From Ensifer sp. LC11 (lineage in GTDB: Bacteria; Pseudomonadota; Alphaproteobacteria; Rhizobiales; Rhizobiaceae), in the NCBI RefSeq assembly GCF_001695835.1, contig NZ_MBSO01000003.1:124001-188000 (forward strand): DNA of 64,000 bases, given 5' to 3'. The notes beneath the pieces are model-generated. The model saw nothing but the letters and a program-made list of their open reading frames with translations, ran no database searches and was not told the origin of the DNA. A program made the position numbers and the translations under genes. Numbering within the stretch: the stretch's first letter is position 1; every line of letters starts with the position of its first letter. Below, one piece after another: positions 1 through 11,720 of the stretch.

Positions 1-2150
<2,150 letters not shown>

Positions 2151-2205
2151 GGAATGTACGTGTAACACGTCTCGCTGTGCCGGTCGTCCGGTCGGCGCGC
2201 TGCCG

Positions 2206-2727
2206 TCAGACCCACTCGTTTCTGAGCAGGCCGAAGATCGCCGTGTCCCACCTGGTGTCGCCGACCTTCACCGAAGACCGGCGCACGCCCTCTTCGCGAA
2301 AGCCCAGGCTGAGATAGGTGCGGATCGCCGCCTCGTTGAAGGTGTAGACGTTGAGTTCGAGCCGGTCGAAGGCCGGGTTGGCGAAAAACCGGTCTGCCAC
2401 CTCGCGAAGGAACGGCCGGGCGAGGCGACGACCGCGCATCTGCGGATTGACCGCGACTCGGCTCAAGCGACCAACTCCATGCTGCCAGTCGAGCGCCACC
2501 TGTGCGTGGCCGGCGAGCTTGCCGTCGATGAGGCCCGCAAACATCCAGCGGGTCGGTTCGACGCCGGTCGTCTCCGCAAGCATGGTGTCAAGCGCCGTCG
2601 CTTCCAGTGGAAAGGAAAGGCCCGGACCGCCCCATTGCACCAGGGCTTCGAGGCTAGCAAACCAGTCGAGCATCTCGGCAACGTGTCTCTTGGAAAAAGT
2701 CTCGACAGTCACGGACGTGGTCTGCAT
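2206..2727 (-). CDS. GNAT-family N-acetyltransferase
   Basis: Acetyl-CoA-dependent N-acetyltransferase of unknown substrate, about 173 residues. The acetyl-CoA-binding region is visible as LSRVAVNPQMRGRRLARPF (the RxxGxG/A-type pyrophosphate loop), followed by LELNVYTFNEAAIRTYLSLGF, the usual GNAT C-terminal strand and helix. An in-frame ATG nine codons upstream (2754) is possible; the start at 2727 (MQTTSVTVETF) fits the fold better. It sits between pobA and pcaQ on the opposite strand to pobA and has no obvious link to aromatic catabolism. Confidence 0.8.
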   Translation of the reverse strand: MQTTSVTVETFSKRHVAEMLDWFASLEALVQWGGPGLSFPLEATALDTMLAETTGVEPTRWMFAGLIDGKLAGHAQVALDWQHGVGRLSRVAVNPQMRGRRLARPFLREVADRFFANPAFDRLELNVYTFNEAAIRTYLSLGFREEGVRRSSVKVGDTRWDTAIFGLLRNEWV

Positions 2728-2806
2728 TGGCTCACCAGCATGTTGGGGTCGCAAATTTCGGCCTCTGGTCGTCGGTTGTAAAGCCGCGAATTTCGGCAGG
2801 CCTGCG

Positions 2807-3733
2807 TCAGAGTTTCGTGGTGATGCCGGCGGCGGCCTCTCGTATGGTCTGCATCAGGATTGAAAGCGCCGCCGATGGCGCCGCATCGGCGCGCACGGTG
2901 AGGCCGACCGGTCCTTTCGTTTCACTGGTATCGATGGGCAGGATGGCGAGCGTTCCGTCGTCGACGTCGCTGGCGACGACGCCGGCCGAAATGATCCAGA
3001 TCGCGTCGCTCGCGCGCACGAAAGCGCGGCCGAAGGCGTCCGACACGGTCTCGATCTGGTTTGGCAGGCTGGCGATGCCGTTGGTGATCAGAAACCTCTC
3101 GACAAAGGGACGGATGATCGAGGCGCGGGTCGGCATCAGCACCGGAAATTCGCCGAGCCGCGCGAAGGCGGACTGGGTGCCGGAAAGCAGCGGATGCCCC
3201 GCGCGCACCGCAAAGACGACCTGCTCGGAGTAGAGATGCTCGAAAGAAAAGCCGGTCATCTTCTCGGGTGCCGCAAGCCGCCCGACCACGAGATCCAGAT
3301 CGCCGACGCGCAGCTGTTCGAGCAGAACCGCGTTTTCGCCGGTGACGATCTTGATGCGGGCGCCGGTATCCTCCTTGAGGAAGAGCGTCATGGCGTGCGG
3401 CATGATCCGTGTCGAGACCGTTGGCAGCGCTCCCACGCGCACCGGCACGCCGTCGCCGGCGCGCTCCTGAGAGACCGAATCAAGCCCCTGCCGGAGCGCG
3501 GTGAGCGCCGCGCCGGCATGGCGCAGAAACACCTCGCCGTAGCGGGTAATCTTGATGCCGCGGCCGTCGCGCTCAAAAACCGCGACGCCAAGCACGTCTT
3601 CGAGCTCGCGAATCGTCTTGGTCACAGCCGGCTGGCTGACATGCAGCAGCTCCGCCGCCTTCATCACGCTCTTCTGCCTGGAGACCTCGACAAATGTCTG
3701 CAGATGGCGAAACTTGACCCGGGCATCGACCAT
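2807..3733 (-). CDS. pcaQ: LysR-type activator of protocatechuate catabolism PcaQ
   Basis: LysR-family regulator, divergent from pcaDCHGB. In rhizobia and Agrobacterium PcaQ activates pcaDCHGB in response to beta-carboxy-cis,cis-muconate and gamma-carboxymuconolactone. About 308 residues. The N-terminal winged helix-turn-helix reads VKFRHLQTFVEVSRQ and ELLHVSQPAVTKTIRELE; the rest is a LysR substrate domain. The start at 3733 (MVDARVKF) is preferred: an upstream ATG at 3742 lies only two bases from the GAGG and overlaps the predicted PcaQ box. Confidence 0.93.
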   Translation of the reverse strand: MVDARVKFRHLQTFVEVSRQKSVMKAAELLHVSQPAVTKTIRELEDVLGVAVFERDGRGIKITRYGEVFLRHAGAALTALRQGLDSVSQERAGDGVPVRVGALPTVSTRIMPHAMTLFLKEDTGARIKIVTGENAVLLEQLRVGDLDLVVGRLAAPEKMTGFSFEHLYSEQVVFAVRAGHPLLSGTQSAFARLGEFPVLMPTRASIIRPFVERFLITNGIASLPNQIETVSDAFGRAFVRASDAIWIISAGVVASDVDDGTLAILPIDTSETKGPVGLTVRADAAPSAALSILMQTIREAAAGITTKL

Positions 3734-3740
3734 GGAATTC

Positions 3741-3756
3741 ATAACCTCGGAGTTAA
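3741..3756. promoter_or_regulatory. Putative PcaQ operator
   Basis: ATAACC-TCGG-AGTTAA matches, with one mismatch, the PcaQ recognition pattern ATAACC-N4-GGTTAA described for Sinorhizobium meliloti. It lies in the pcaQ-pcaD divergent region, about 70 bp before the pcaD start and next to the pcaQ start codon, so it could serve both activation of pcaD and autoregulation. The sequence match is seen directly; binding is inferred. Confidence 0.65.
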
Positions 3757-3826
3757 TGAAATGCCATGAAATATCATTTTACCTAACCAGATTAAATATC
3801 CAATTTGGGGACGGAGGAGAGAGCCC

Positions 3827-4639
3827 GTGCAATTTGCCCGCATCAACGACATTGCGATCCACTATCAGGTAATCGGCGCGACCGGCGACCGGCCGGTGCT
3901 TGTCTTTGCCAACTCGCTCGGTACCGATTTTCGCATCTGGCGCGACGTGGTCGTGCGCCTTGCCGGCGAGTACGCAATCGTCCTCTATGACAAGCGCGGC
4001 CACGGCCTCTCCGATATCGGGTCGACGCCCTATGCGATCGAGGATCATGCAAATGACCTTGCCGGCTTGCTGGATATGCTTTCCGTCAAGCAGGCAATCA
4101 TCTGCGGCCTGTCGGTCGGTGGCCTGATTGCCCAGTCGCTCTACCAGCGGCGCCCGGATCTCGTGCGCGCGCTGGTGCTGTGCGACACGGCTCACAAGAT
4201 CGGCACGGCAGAATTATGGGCGGCGCGGATCGCCGCCATTGAGGCGCATGGCATCGAGGGGATTGCCGACGGCGTACTCGAGCGCTGGTTCACGCCCGCC
4301 TTCCGCCGGCCGGAAAACACGGCCCTTGCCGGATATCGCAACATGCTCATTCGTCAGTCGGCGACCGGCTACATCGCCACCTGCGCCGCCATCCGCGATG
4401 CAGATTATACCGAAGCGGCGGCTCGCATCGCGGTGCCTACGCTCTGCGTCGTCGGCGACCAGGACGGTTCGACCCCGCCGGACGTGGTGCTGTCCACCGC
4501 CCGCCTCATTCCCGGCGCCCGCTACGAGGTCATTCGCGACGCGGGTCACATCCCCTGCGTCGAAAACCCGGAGGCGCTGACCGCGGTGTTGCGGGCCTTC
4601 TTCGAAATCGCAATGCATGGAGACAAGCCCCATGAGTGA
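3827..4639 (+). CDS. pcaD: 3-oxoadipate enol-lactonase
   Basis: Alpha/beta hydrolase that hydrolyses 3-oxoadipate enol-lactone to 3-oxoadipate. 270 residues, typical of the single-domain PcaD. The nucleophile elbow is GLSVGG (Ser near residue 96), the acid lies in VGDQDGSTPP and the histidine in DAGHIPCVENPEAL. It begins with GTG behind GGAGGAGAG. It is the first gene of the pcaDCHGB operon and its stop overlaps the pcaC start by 8 bases, suggesting translational coupling. No pcaI/pcaJ/pcaF genes are present here, so the last steps to succinyl-CoA and acetyl-CoA must be encoded elsewhere. Confidence 0.95.
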   Translation: MQFARINDIAIHYQVIGATGDRPVLVFANSLGTDFRIWRDVVVRLAGEYAIVLYDKRGHGLSDIGSTPYAIEDHANDLAGLLDMLSVKQAIICGLSVGGLIAQSLYQRRPDLVRALVLCDTAHKIGTAELWAARIAAIEAHGIEGIADGVLERWFTPAFRRPENTALAGYRNMLIRQSATGYIATCAAIRDADYTEAAARIAVPTLCVVGDQDGSTPPDVVLSTARLIPGARYEVIRDAGHIPCVENPEALTAVLRAFFEIAMHGDKPHE

Positions 4640-5036
4640 CGCTACTGCGCCGTCCGACCGCTATCGTCAGGGCATGGCGACACGCCGTGCCGTGCTCGGC
4701 GACAATCACGTGGATCGCGCGCAATCGACGTCCACCGATTTCGATCGGCCGTTTCAGGAGTTGATCACCGAAGCTGCCTGGGGCCACGTGTGGTCGCGGC
4801 CAACCTGGACGAAGCGCGAGCGCTCGATCGTAACGATCGCCCTGCTTGCAGCTCTTGGCCAGGATGACGAGGTGGCCATGCATGTGCGTGCCACCGTCAA
4901 TACCGGCGCGAGCCGCGACGACGTCTGCGAGGCGCTGTTGCACGTGGCGATCTACGCGGGCGTGCCGGCGGCCAATCACGCGATCAAGATCGCCAAGCAG
5001 GTCTTTGCCGAGATCGACGCCGGCAAGGCGGCCTGA
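4632..5036 (+). CDS. pcaC: 4-carboxymuconolactone decarboxylase
   Basis: Decarboxylates gamma-carboxymuconolactone to 3-oxoadipate enol-lactone. 134 residues, the normal size for a stand-alone CMD protein. The CMD core is seen in RSIVTIALLAALGQDDEVAMH and EALLHVAIYAGVPAANHA, which carry the conserved glutamate/histidine environment. ATG at 4632 follows GGAGACAAG and overlaps the end of pcaD; an ATG at 4617 is less likely. It is followed after 9 bases by pcaH. PcaC and PcaD are fused in some bacteria but are separate here. Confidence 0.95.
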   Translation: MSDATAPSDRYRQGMATRRAVLGDNHVDRAQSTSTDFDRPFQELITEAAWGHVWSRPTWTKRERSIVTIALLAALGQDDEVAMHVRATVNTGASRDDVCEALLHVAIYAGVPAANHAIKIAKQVFAEIDAGKAA

Positions 5037-5045
5037 CGGGAGAAG

Positions 5046-5798
5046 ATGATGTCCGACAGAACGAACAGGAAGCCCGAAACGGGAACGTTTTTCGCGCGCG
5101 ACCGAGGGTGGCACGCACCCGCCCTGACGCCGGGCTACAAGACTTCGGTGCTGCGCTCGCCGCAGAAGGCGCTTCTTTCTCTCGACGGCACGATTTCCGA
5201 GATCACCGGGCCTGTCTTCGGTCATTCGCTGATCGGAGAACTCGACAACGACCTGATCCATAATTTCGCTCAGGTTGGTGAGAGCGCCATCGGCGAGCGC
5301 ATCATCGTGCATGGGCGCGTGCTCGACGAGCGCGGCCGCGCGGTGCCGGGCGCACTGCTCGAATTCTGGCAGGCCAATGCCGGCGGCCGCTACCGCCACA
5401 AGAAGGAAAGCTATCTCGCGCCGCTCGATCCGAATTTCGGCGGCTGCGGTCGCACGATCACCGATGAGGAGGGCTTTTATTCCTTCCGCACGATCAAGCC
5501 CGGCCCCTATCCCTGGCCGAACGGCGTCAACGACTGGCGCCCGGCGCATATCCATTTTTCGGTGTTCGGCCACGGCTTTGCGCAACGGCTGATCACGCAG
5601 ATGTATTTCGAGGGTGATCCGATGATCTGGAAGTGTCCGATCGTCAACACGATCCCGGATCACCAGGCGATCGAGCAACTGATCGCGCCGCTCGACTGGG
5701 TGAACACGATCCCGTTCGATGCGCGTGCCTACAAGTTCGACATCGTGCTGCGTGGCCGCCGTTCGACCATGTTCGAGAACCGTCTGGAGGGCAATTGA
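5046..5798 (+). CDS. pcaH: Protocatechuate 3,4-dioxygenase beta subunit
   Basis: Catalytic, Fe(III)-binding beta chain of the intradiol dioxygenase that cleaves protocatechuate to 3-carboxy-cis,cis-muconate. 250 residues (249 if the second ATG at 5049 is used). The iron ligands expected for the family are visible: Tyr in [13 protein letters not shown], Tyr in [10 protein letters not shown], and the two histidines of [11 protein letters not shown]. The N-terminus [20 protein letters not shown] is typical of PcaH. It acts as a hetero-oligomer with PcaG, whose start overlaps the pcaH stop (TGATG). Confidence 0.96.
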   Translation: MMSDRTNRKPETGTFFARDRGWHAPALTPGYKTSVLRSPQKALLSLDGTISEITGPVFGHSLIGELDNDLIHNFAQVGESAIGERIIVHGRVLDERGRAVPGALLEFWQANAGGRYRHKKESYLAPLDPNFGGCGRTITDEEGFYSFRTIKPGPYPWPNGVNDWRPAHIHFSVFGHGFAQRLITQMYFEGDPMIWKCPIVNTIPDHQAIEQLIAPLDWVNTIPFDARAYKFDIVLRGRRSTMFENRLEGN

Positions 5799-6412
5799 TG
5801 GTGCAGCAACTCAATTACCTCAAGGAAACGCCATCGCAGACCGCTGGCCCTTACGTTCATATCGGCCTGACGCCGAATTTCTGCGGCATCGGCGGTGTCT
5901 ACGAAGCCGATCTCGGATCGTGGATGGTGAACGAACAGACGCGCGGGGAACGCATCACCATCACCGGCCGCGTGATCGACGGCGCGGGCGCGCCGCTCAA
6001 GGACGCGCTCGTCGAGATCTGGCAGGCCGATGCCGCCGGGCTTTACAACTCGCCGACCGAGATCCGCGGCGCCGCGGATCCGAACTTTTCCGGTTGGGGG
6101 CGTTGTCCGACCAGCGCCGAAGATGGCGTCTTCACCTTCGAGACCGTGAAGCCGGGTCGCGTCCCATACAGCCGCGACCGGCTGATGGCGCCGCATATCA
6201 CCTTCTGGATCGTCGCGCGGGGCATCAATGTCGGGCTTCACACACGCATGTATTTTCCGGACGAAGCAGAAGCCAATGCCGCAGATCCGCTGCTGGCGCG
6301 AATAGAGCATCGCCATCGTGTCGCGACGCTTGTCGCGACCGGTGCTGCGCCTAATTATGTTTTCGACATTCACCTGCAAGGTGAGAAGGAAACGGTCTTC
6401 CTCGATATCTGA
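5798..6412 (+). CDS. pcaG: Protocatechuate 3,4-dioxygenase alpha subunit
   Basis: Alpha chain partner of PcaH. 204 residues, family length. It begins with LKETPSQTAGPYVHIGL, the alpha-subunit signature, and has the intradiol core ALVEIWQADAAGLY and APHITFWIVARG. As expected for an alpha chain, it lacks the full Tyr-Tyr-His-His iron set. The ATG at 5798 overlaps the pcaH stop; the frame is open upstream but that part is antiparallel noise inside pcaH. The next gene pcaB starts about 108 bases downstream. Confidence 0.96.
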   Translation: MVQQLNYLKETPSQTAGPYVHIGLTPNFCGIGGVYEADLGSWMVNEQTRGERITITGRVIDGAGAPLKDALVEIWQADAAGLYNSPTEIRGAADPNFSGWGRCPTSAEDGVFTFETVKPGRVPYSRDRLMAPHITFWIVARGINVGLHTRMYFPDEAEANAADPLLARIEHRHRVATLVATGAAPNYVFDIHLQGEKETVFLDI

Positions 6413-6520
6413 ACAGGAATGTCACGCCTGGACATGGAGGGACGCCGTCTGGCGGCCCCGATGCAGCAGGTGGCATTTCGTTCGGTAAAGCCGGCATCGG
6501 CGACAACAAGCGGGGCAACC

Positions 6521-7576
6521 ATGACCTATTCCGCCTTTGACCATCCCTATCTCTCCGGGCTCTTGGGCGACGAAGCCGTCGCCGCCGAGTTTTCTGCCTC
6601 CGCCGATATCCATGCGATGCTTGCCTTCGAGGCGGCACTTGCGCGGGCGGAAGCGGTGCACGGCATCATCCCGGCGCGTGCTGCTGACCGGATCACGGAG
6701 GCCTGTCGCGCCTTCTCGCCCGATGTCATCGCGTTGAAGCGCGCCATGGGCGTGGACGGGGTGGTCGTCCCCGAGCTCGTGCGGCAGTTGCGTGCAGCCG
6801 TCGGCGGCGAAGCGGCCGAGCATGTGCACCATGGGGCCACGAGCCAGGATGTTGTCGACACCAGCCTGATGCTGCGAATGAAGGCAGTCGCGGAGCTTTT
6901 CGCCGTTCGCCTCGGCAACATCGTTTCGGTGCTGGAGGAGTGCGACAATGAATGGGGTGACCGAACGCTGATGGCGCGCACCCGCATGCAGGCGGCGATC
7001 CCTATTACCGTCTCTGATCGGTTGCGCAGCTGGATCGAGCCGCTGCTCGACCACAAGGACCGGCTCGAGGCGATGGACCGCGATCTCTTTGCCGTCCAGT
7101 TCGGAGGGGCTGCCGGAACGCTCGAAAAACTCAAGGCGAGGGCCGACGATGTTCGCGCCACACTCGCCGAGGAGCTTGGCCTGGCCGACTTTCCGCAATG
7201 GCACAGCCAGCGCTCCGAAGTGGCGGACTTTGCCAACGCGCTGTCGCTGGTGACGGGCAGCCTCGGTAAGTTCGGTCAGGATATTGCGCTGATGGCGCAG
7301 CAGGGCGACGAGATCGAACTGGCGGGCGGCGGCGGTTCCTCGGCGATGCCGCACAAGCAGAACCCGGTGGCCGCCGAGGTGCTGGTGTCGCTGGCAAGGT
7401 TCAACGCCACCCAGCTCTCTGGCATGCATCAGGCGCTGGTGCACGAACAGGAGCGCTCGGGTGCCGCCTGGACGCTCGAATGGCTGATCATGCCGCAAAT
7501 GGCCGGCGCAACTGCGGCCGCATTGCGCCTTGCGACCGAGCTTGCCAGCAACATCCGCCGGCTCGGCAGAGACTGA
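6521..7576 (+). CDS. pcaB: 3-carboxy-cis,cis-muconate cycloisomerase
   Basis: Fumarase/aspartase-superfamily enzyme converting 3-carboxymuconate to gamma-carboxymuconolactone. 351 residues, typical of the shorter alphaproteobacterial PcaB. The superfamily signature GGSSAMPHKQNPVAAEV is present, together with HHGATSQDVVDTSLMLR near residue 105. The start at 6521 (MTYSAFDHPYLSG) matches the family; upstream in-frame ATGs at 6419 and 6461 would add an unusual N-terminal extension. Last gene of the pca operon; a palindromic repeat follows. Confidence 0.94.
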   Translation: MTYSAFDHPYLSGLLGDEAVAAEFSASADIHAMLAFEAALARAEAVHGIIPARAADRITEACRAFSPDVIALKRAMGVDGVVVPELVRQLRAAVGGEAAEHVHHGATSQDVVDTSLMLRMKAVAELFAVRLGNIVSVLEECDNEWGDRTLMARTRMQAAIPITVSDRLRSWIEPLLDHKDRLEAMDRDLFAVQFGGAAGTLEKLKARADDVRATLAEELGLADFPQWHSQRSEVADFANALSLVTGSLGKFGQDIALMAQQGDEIELAGGGGSSAMPHKQNPVAAEVLVSLARFNATQLSGMHQALVHEQERSGAAWTLEWLIMPQMAGATAAALRLATELASNIRRLGRD

Positions 7577-7590
7577 CCCCCTGCGGGGCG

Positions 7591-7699
7591 GCGCTAGAGT
7601 ATCTCGCTCTCAAGTGGGTTCACGTGAGGCGGAAAGATGCTCTAGAATCAAAGTGCTAGAGCGTCCTTGGTGCGTTCACATGAACGCACGGCGCTTTAG
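7591..7699. repeat. Composite intergenic palindromic repeat
   Basis: Two adjacent imperfect palindromes between the convergent pcaB and GntR genes. The first has arms CTAGAGTATCT (7594-7604) and AGATGCTCTAG (7635-7645). The second, 7656-7699, is one of four 44-bp copies of the same palindrome in this window (others at 35378, 55392 and 63647). As RNA it would form a long hairpin and may also serve as a bidirectional terminator. Confidence 0.7.
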
Positions 7700-7720
7700 G
7701 TGTGCCGCCACATCGGTCGG

Positions 7721-8464
7721 TCAGCGGGCAGCGCGCAGCATCGAGCGGTAGCGCAGCTGGCTGTTCTTGAGATGCTGGCGCATGGCCATGCGCGCCTTCT
7801 CTTCGTCTCCGTCCTGAATAGCGACGAAGATCGCCTCGTGCTCCGATATCAGCCGGGTCAGTTCGGCGGCAGCCAGCACGGTCTCCTCTCCCGTTTCTGA
7901 CACCGCTCGACGCGGGATGAGGGCAGGGCCGAGCATCTGCAGGAACTCGCTGAAGCGCGGGTTGTTGGTCGCCTGCGCTATCGCCAGGTGAAAATTGAAG
8001 TCGGCCTCTGCGCTCGGGCGCCCTTCGGCGGCGCTCGCACAGAAGCTATCGAAGGCTTCGGCGATCGTTTCTTCCTGTGCCGGCGAGCGGCGAAGGGCGG
8101 CCAGCGCGGCTGCATCTCCTTCGACTGCCGTTCGCAGTTCCAGCATTTCAATCAGTGAGGAGACACGGGCAAGGTCGACGCCGTGGAACGGGAGCGGGAC
8201 GGTCGGGGTCGGTTCCAGCACGAAAACGCCGATCCCGTGTCTCGCCTCGACAAGCCCGCCGGAACGCAGCGCCGCGATCGCTTCACGCACTACGGTGCGG
8301 CTGACCCCGAATTCCCGGGTGAGCTGCGCCTCCGACGGCAGCCGGTCGCCCGGCTTGTAGTGCCCGCCTGTGATCTGGCCGCTGAGCGCATCCGTCATCC
8401 TGGCGACCAGTGTCTTGCCTTGCGGGGCGGGATTATCCGTTGCTGGCGCGTTGGTCATTGGCAT
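7721..8464 (-). CDS. FadR-type (FCD) GntR regulator of the uronate genes
   Basis: Transcriptional repressor, probably of the uronate cluster. About 247 residues. The winged helix-turn-helix includes HYKPGDRLPSEAQLTREFGV and SRTVVREAIAALRSGGLVE; the C-terminal FCD ligand domain follows, with FNFHLAIAQATNNPRF and ISEHEAIFVAIQDGDEEKAR holding the usual His/Asp metal residues. Starts at 8464 (MPMTNAPATD) or 8458 are both possible; a frame opening at 8560 would add a long tail. It lies 102 bp downstream of udh on the same strand, so it may be co-transcribed with it. The ligand, a uronate or aldarate intermediate, is inferred from context. Confidence 0.85.
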   Translation of the reverse strand: MPMTNAPATDNPAPQGKTLVARMTDALSGQITGGHYKPGDRLPSEAQLTREFGVSRTVVREAIAALRSGGLVEARHGIGVFVLEPTPTVPLPFHGVDLARVSSLIEMLELRTAVEGDAAALAALRRSPAQEETIAEAFDSFCASAAEGRPSAEADFNFHLAIAQATNNPRFSEFLQMLGPALIPRRAVSETGEETVLAAAELTRLISEHEAIFVAIQDGDEEKARMAMRQHLKNSQLRYRSMLRAAR

Positions 8465-8566
8465 GGCCGTTTCTGGAACTGAAATCGAGCTTCTGGATAC
8501 GCCATTGCCGATCGGTGGCGCAATCCTTGGCCGCGAGAGGCGATATGCGACCCCGAACACATGTCG

Positions 8567-9361
8567 TCAGTCCTTGAAAATCGGATCATCGACGAAAGCA
8601 CCGCCCTGAAAGCGGACCAGCGAATCCTTCGGATCAGGTTTCGGCGTGTTGGCGACAATCTTCGCGCGGAAGGCTTCGGCATTGTCCTTCGGCCGCCAGC
8701 CGAGCCAACCAAGGTGCGAATTGTCCCACCAGCCGGCATCGTTGGCGGACGCGCCCCAGATGACCGGACAGCCCAGAACCGGCACGCGGAAGACCGCATC
8801 GATGAGCGAAACGAAATCATCGTGGGACAGCCAGGTCGAGAGCATTCGGTAGTTGACCGGTTCGGGCATGCAGGAGCCGATGCGCACCAGCGCCGTCTCC
8901 TGGCCGAACTTTTCGAAGTACATGCGGGCGAGCGCTTCGCCGAAGCATTTCGATACGCCGTAGAGCCCGTCGGGCCGATAGGGGCTGTTCGGGCCGAGCC
9001 GCTCGTTTTGCGGATAGTAGCCGATCGTGTGGTTGGTGCTGGCAAACAGGATACGGGGCTGACCGTTGGCGCGCGCCGCTTCGTAGAGGTTGTACAGGCC
9101 AAGGATGTTGCCATCGAGGATTTCGGCGAAGGGCCGCTCGACCGATATGCCTCCAAGATGCAGGATCGCGTCGCAACCAGCGACCAGCTCGTTGACGGCT
9201 CGAACGTCAGCGAGATCGCATTGAATGCACTCCTCGTTCGTGCCGGGTGGGTCGAGTGGCGAACGGTCGGAAACGCGGATCGTCTTTGCCAATGGCGCGA
9301 GCTTTTTGCGCATGACGCGGCCCAGTTGGCCGGCCGCACCGGTGATCAGAAGTCGTTCCAT
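8567..9361 (-). CDS. udh: Uronate dehydrogenase (NAD+)
   Basis: Short-chain/extended-type NAD-dependent dehydrogenase that oxidises D-galacturonate or D-glucuronate at C1 to the aldarolactone. 264 residues, close to the characterised Agrobacterium enzyme (about 265) and, from memory, very similar to it. Visible features: nucleotide motif GAAGQLGR at the N-terminus, catalytic YGVSK near residue 134, FASTNHTIGYYP before it, and the C-terminal GGAFVDDPIFKD typical of this enzyme. It is divergent from kdgD, with the shared promoter region between them. First step of the oxidative hexuronate pathway. Confidence 0.93.
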   Translation of the reverse strand: MERLLITGAAGQLGRVMRKKLAPLAKTIRVSDRSPLDPPGTNEECIQCDLADVRAVNELVAGCDAILHLGGISVERPFAEILDGNILGLYNLYEAARANGQPRILFASTNHTIGYYPQNERLGPNSPYRPDGLYGVSKCFGEALARMYFEKFGQETALVRIGSCMPEPVNYRMLSTWLSHDDFVSLIDAVFRVPVLGCPVIWGASANDAGWWDNSHLGWLGWRPKDNAEAFRAKIVANTPKPDPKDSLVRFQGGAFVDDPIFKD

Positions 9362-10560
<1,199 letters not shown>

Positions 10561-10582
10561 AAAGAGGGGAGGGAGGAGAGCC

Positions 10583-11719
10583 ATGAAGATCATCGCCGTG
10601 CGCACCCATCTCCTCGAGCATCGGCTGGCCGTGCCCTTCGAAAGCGCATCAGCGCGTTTCGATCGTCGCGCCCATGTGCTGGTGGAGATCGAGTGCGACG
10701 ACGGGACCGTCGGCTGGGGTGAATGCCTCGGCCCGGCGCGGCCAAATGCGGCGGTGGTTGCGGCCTATTCTCCGTGGCTGATCGGCCAGGATCCGCGCCA
10801 GACCGAAAGGCTCTGGGCAGTTCTTTACAACGCGCTTCGCGACCAGGGACAGCGTGGCCTTGCGATTACGGCTCTCTCCGGCATCGACATTGCGCTCTGG
10901 GACATCAAGGGCAAACACTACGGCGCATCCGTTTCGATGCTGCTCGGCGGCCGCTGGCGCGACAGTGTGCGTGCCTATGCGACCGGCAGCTTCAAGCGTG
11001 ACGGCGTCGACCGCGTCACCGACAATGCACTGGAGATGGCGGAACGCCGCGCGCAAGGGTTCCACGCCTGCAAGATCAAGATCGGCTTCGGCATCGACGA
11101 GGATCTGCGCGTCATCCGCGCGGTGCGCGAGGCGATCGGCGATGAGATGCGGCTGATGATCGATGCCAACCATGGCTATACCGTCACCGAGGCAATCCGT
11201 CTCGGCAAGGCGGCCGCCGACTATGATATCGACTGGTTCGAGGAACCGGTGGTGCCGGAGCAGCTTTCGGCCTATCGCGAGGTGCGCGCCGGGCAGCCAA
11301 TCCCGGTTGCCGGTGGCGAGACCTGGCATACGCGCTACGGCATGTGGCGGGCGATCGAGAGCCGCGCCGTCGACATCCTGCAGCCGGATCTTTGCGGCTG
11401 CGGCGGCTTTTCCGAAATAGCGAAGATCGCCAGCCTCGCGACGCTTCATGGCGTTCGCATCGTGCCGCATGTCTGGGGCACGGGCGTGCATCTGGCTGCG
11501 GCGCTGCAGTTCATGGCGGCGATGACGCCGGATCCGGTACGGGTCAATCCGGTCGAGCCGATCATGGAGTTTGACCGGACGGAGAACCCGTTCCGCCAGG
11601 CCGTGCTGAAGACGCCGATCGAGGCGGTCAGCGGCGTCGTTGCCATTCCGGACGCACCCGGCCTCGGCATCGAGATCAATCGCGGCGCGCTCGCCCAGTT
11701 CAAGATGCCCGAGGCCTGA
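10583..11719 (+). CDS. gci: D-galactarolactone cycloisomerase (enolase superfamily)
   Basis: Mandelate-racemase/muconate-lactonizing family enzyme of 378 residues. Context and resemblance to the Agrobacterium enzyme point to galactarolactone ring opening with elimination, giving 3-deoxy-2-keto-L-threo-hexarate. Visible active-site pieces: KIKIGFGID (general-base KxK), LMIDANHGYT (first metal Asp), WFEEPVVPEQ and AGGETW (second and third metal ligands), and the His of VPHVWGTGVH. ATG at 10583 follows GGGAGGAGAG. It lies 22 bases after kdgD and one base before the amidohydrolase gene, so the three are one operon. Confidence 0.9.
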   Translation: MKIIAVRTHLLEHRLAVPFESASARFDRRAHVLVEIECDDGTVGWGECLGPARPNAAVVAAYSPWLIGQDPRQTERLWAVLYNALRDQGQRGLAITALSGIDIALWDIKGKHYGASVSMLLGGRWRDSVRAYATGSFKRDGVDRVTDNALEMAERRAQGFHACKIKIGFGIDEDLRVIRAVREAIGDEMRLMIDANHGYTVTEAIRLGKAAADYDIDWFEEPVVPEQLSAYREVRAGQPIPVAGGETWHTRYGMWRAIESRAVDILQPDLCGCGGFSEIAKIASLATLHGVRIVPHVWGTGVHLAAALQFMAAMTPDPVRVNPVEPIMEFDRTENPFRQAVLKTPIEAVSGVVAIPDAPGLGIEINRGALAQFKMPEA

Positions 11720-11720
11720 G

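Noticed and set aside
4530-5678. A 382-codon minus-strand frame opposite pcaC and pcaH
   Set aside because: Both genes on the plus strand are certain, and the mirror frame has no motif.
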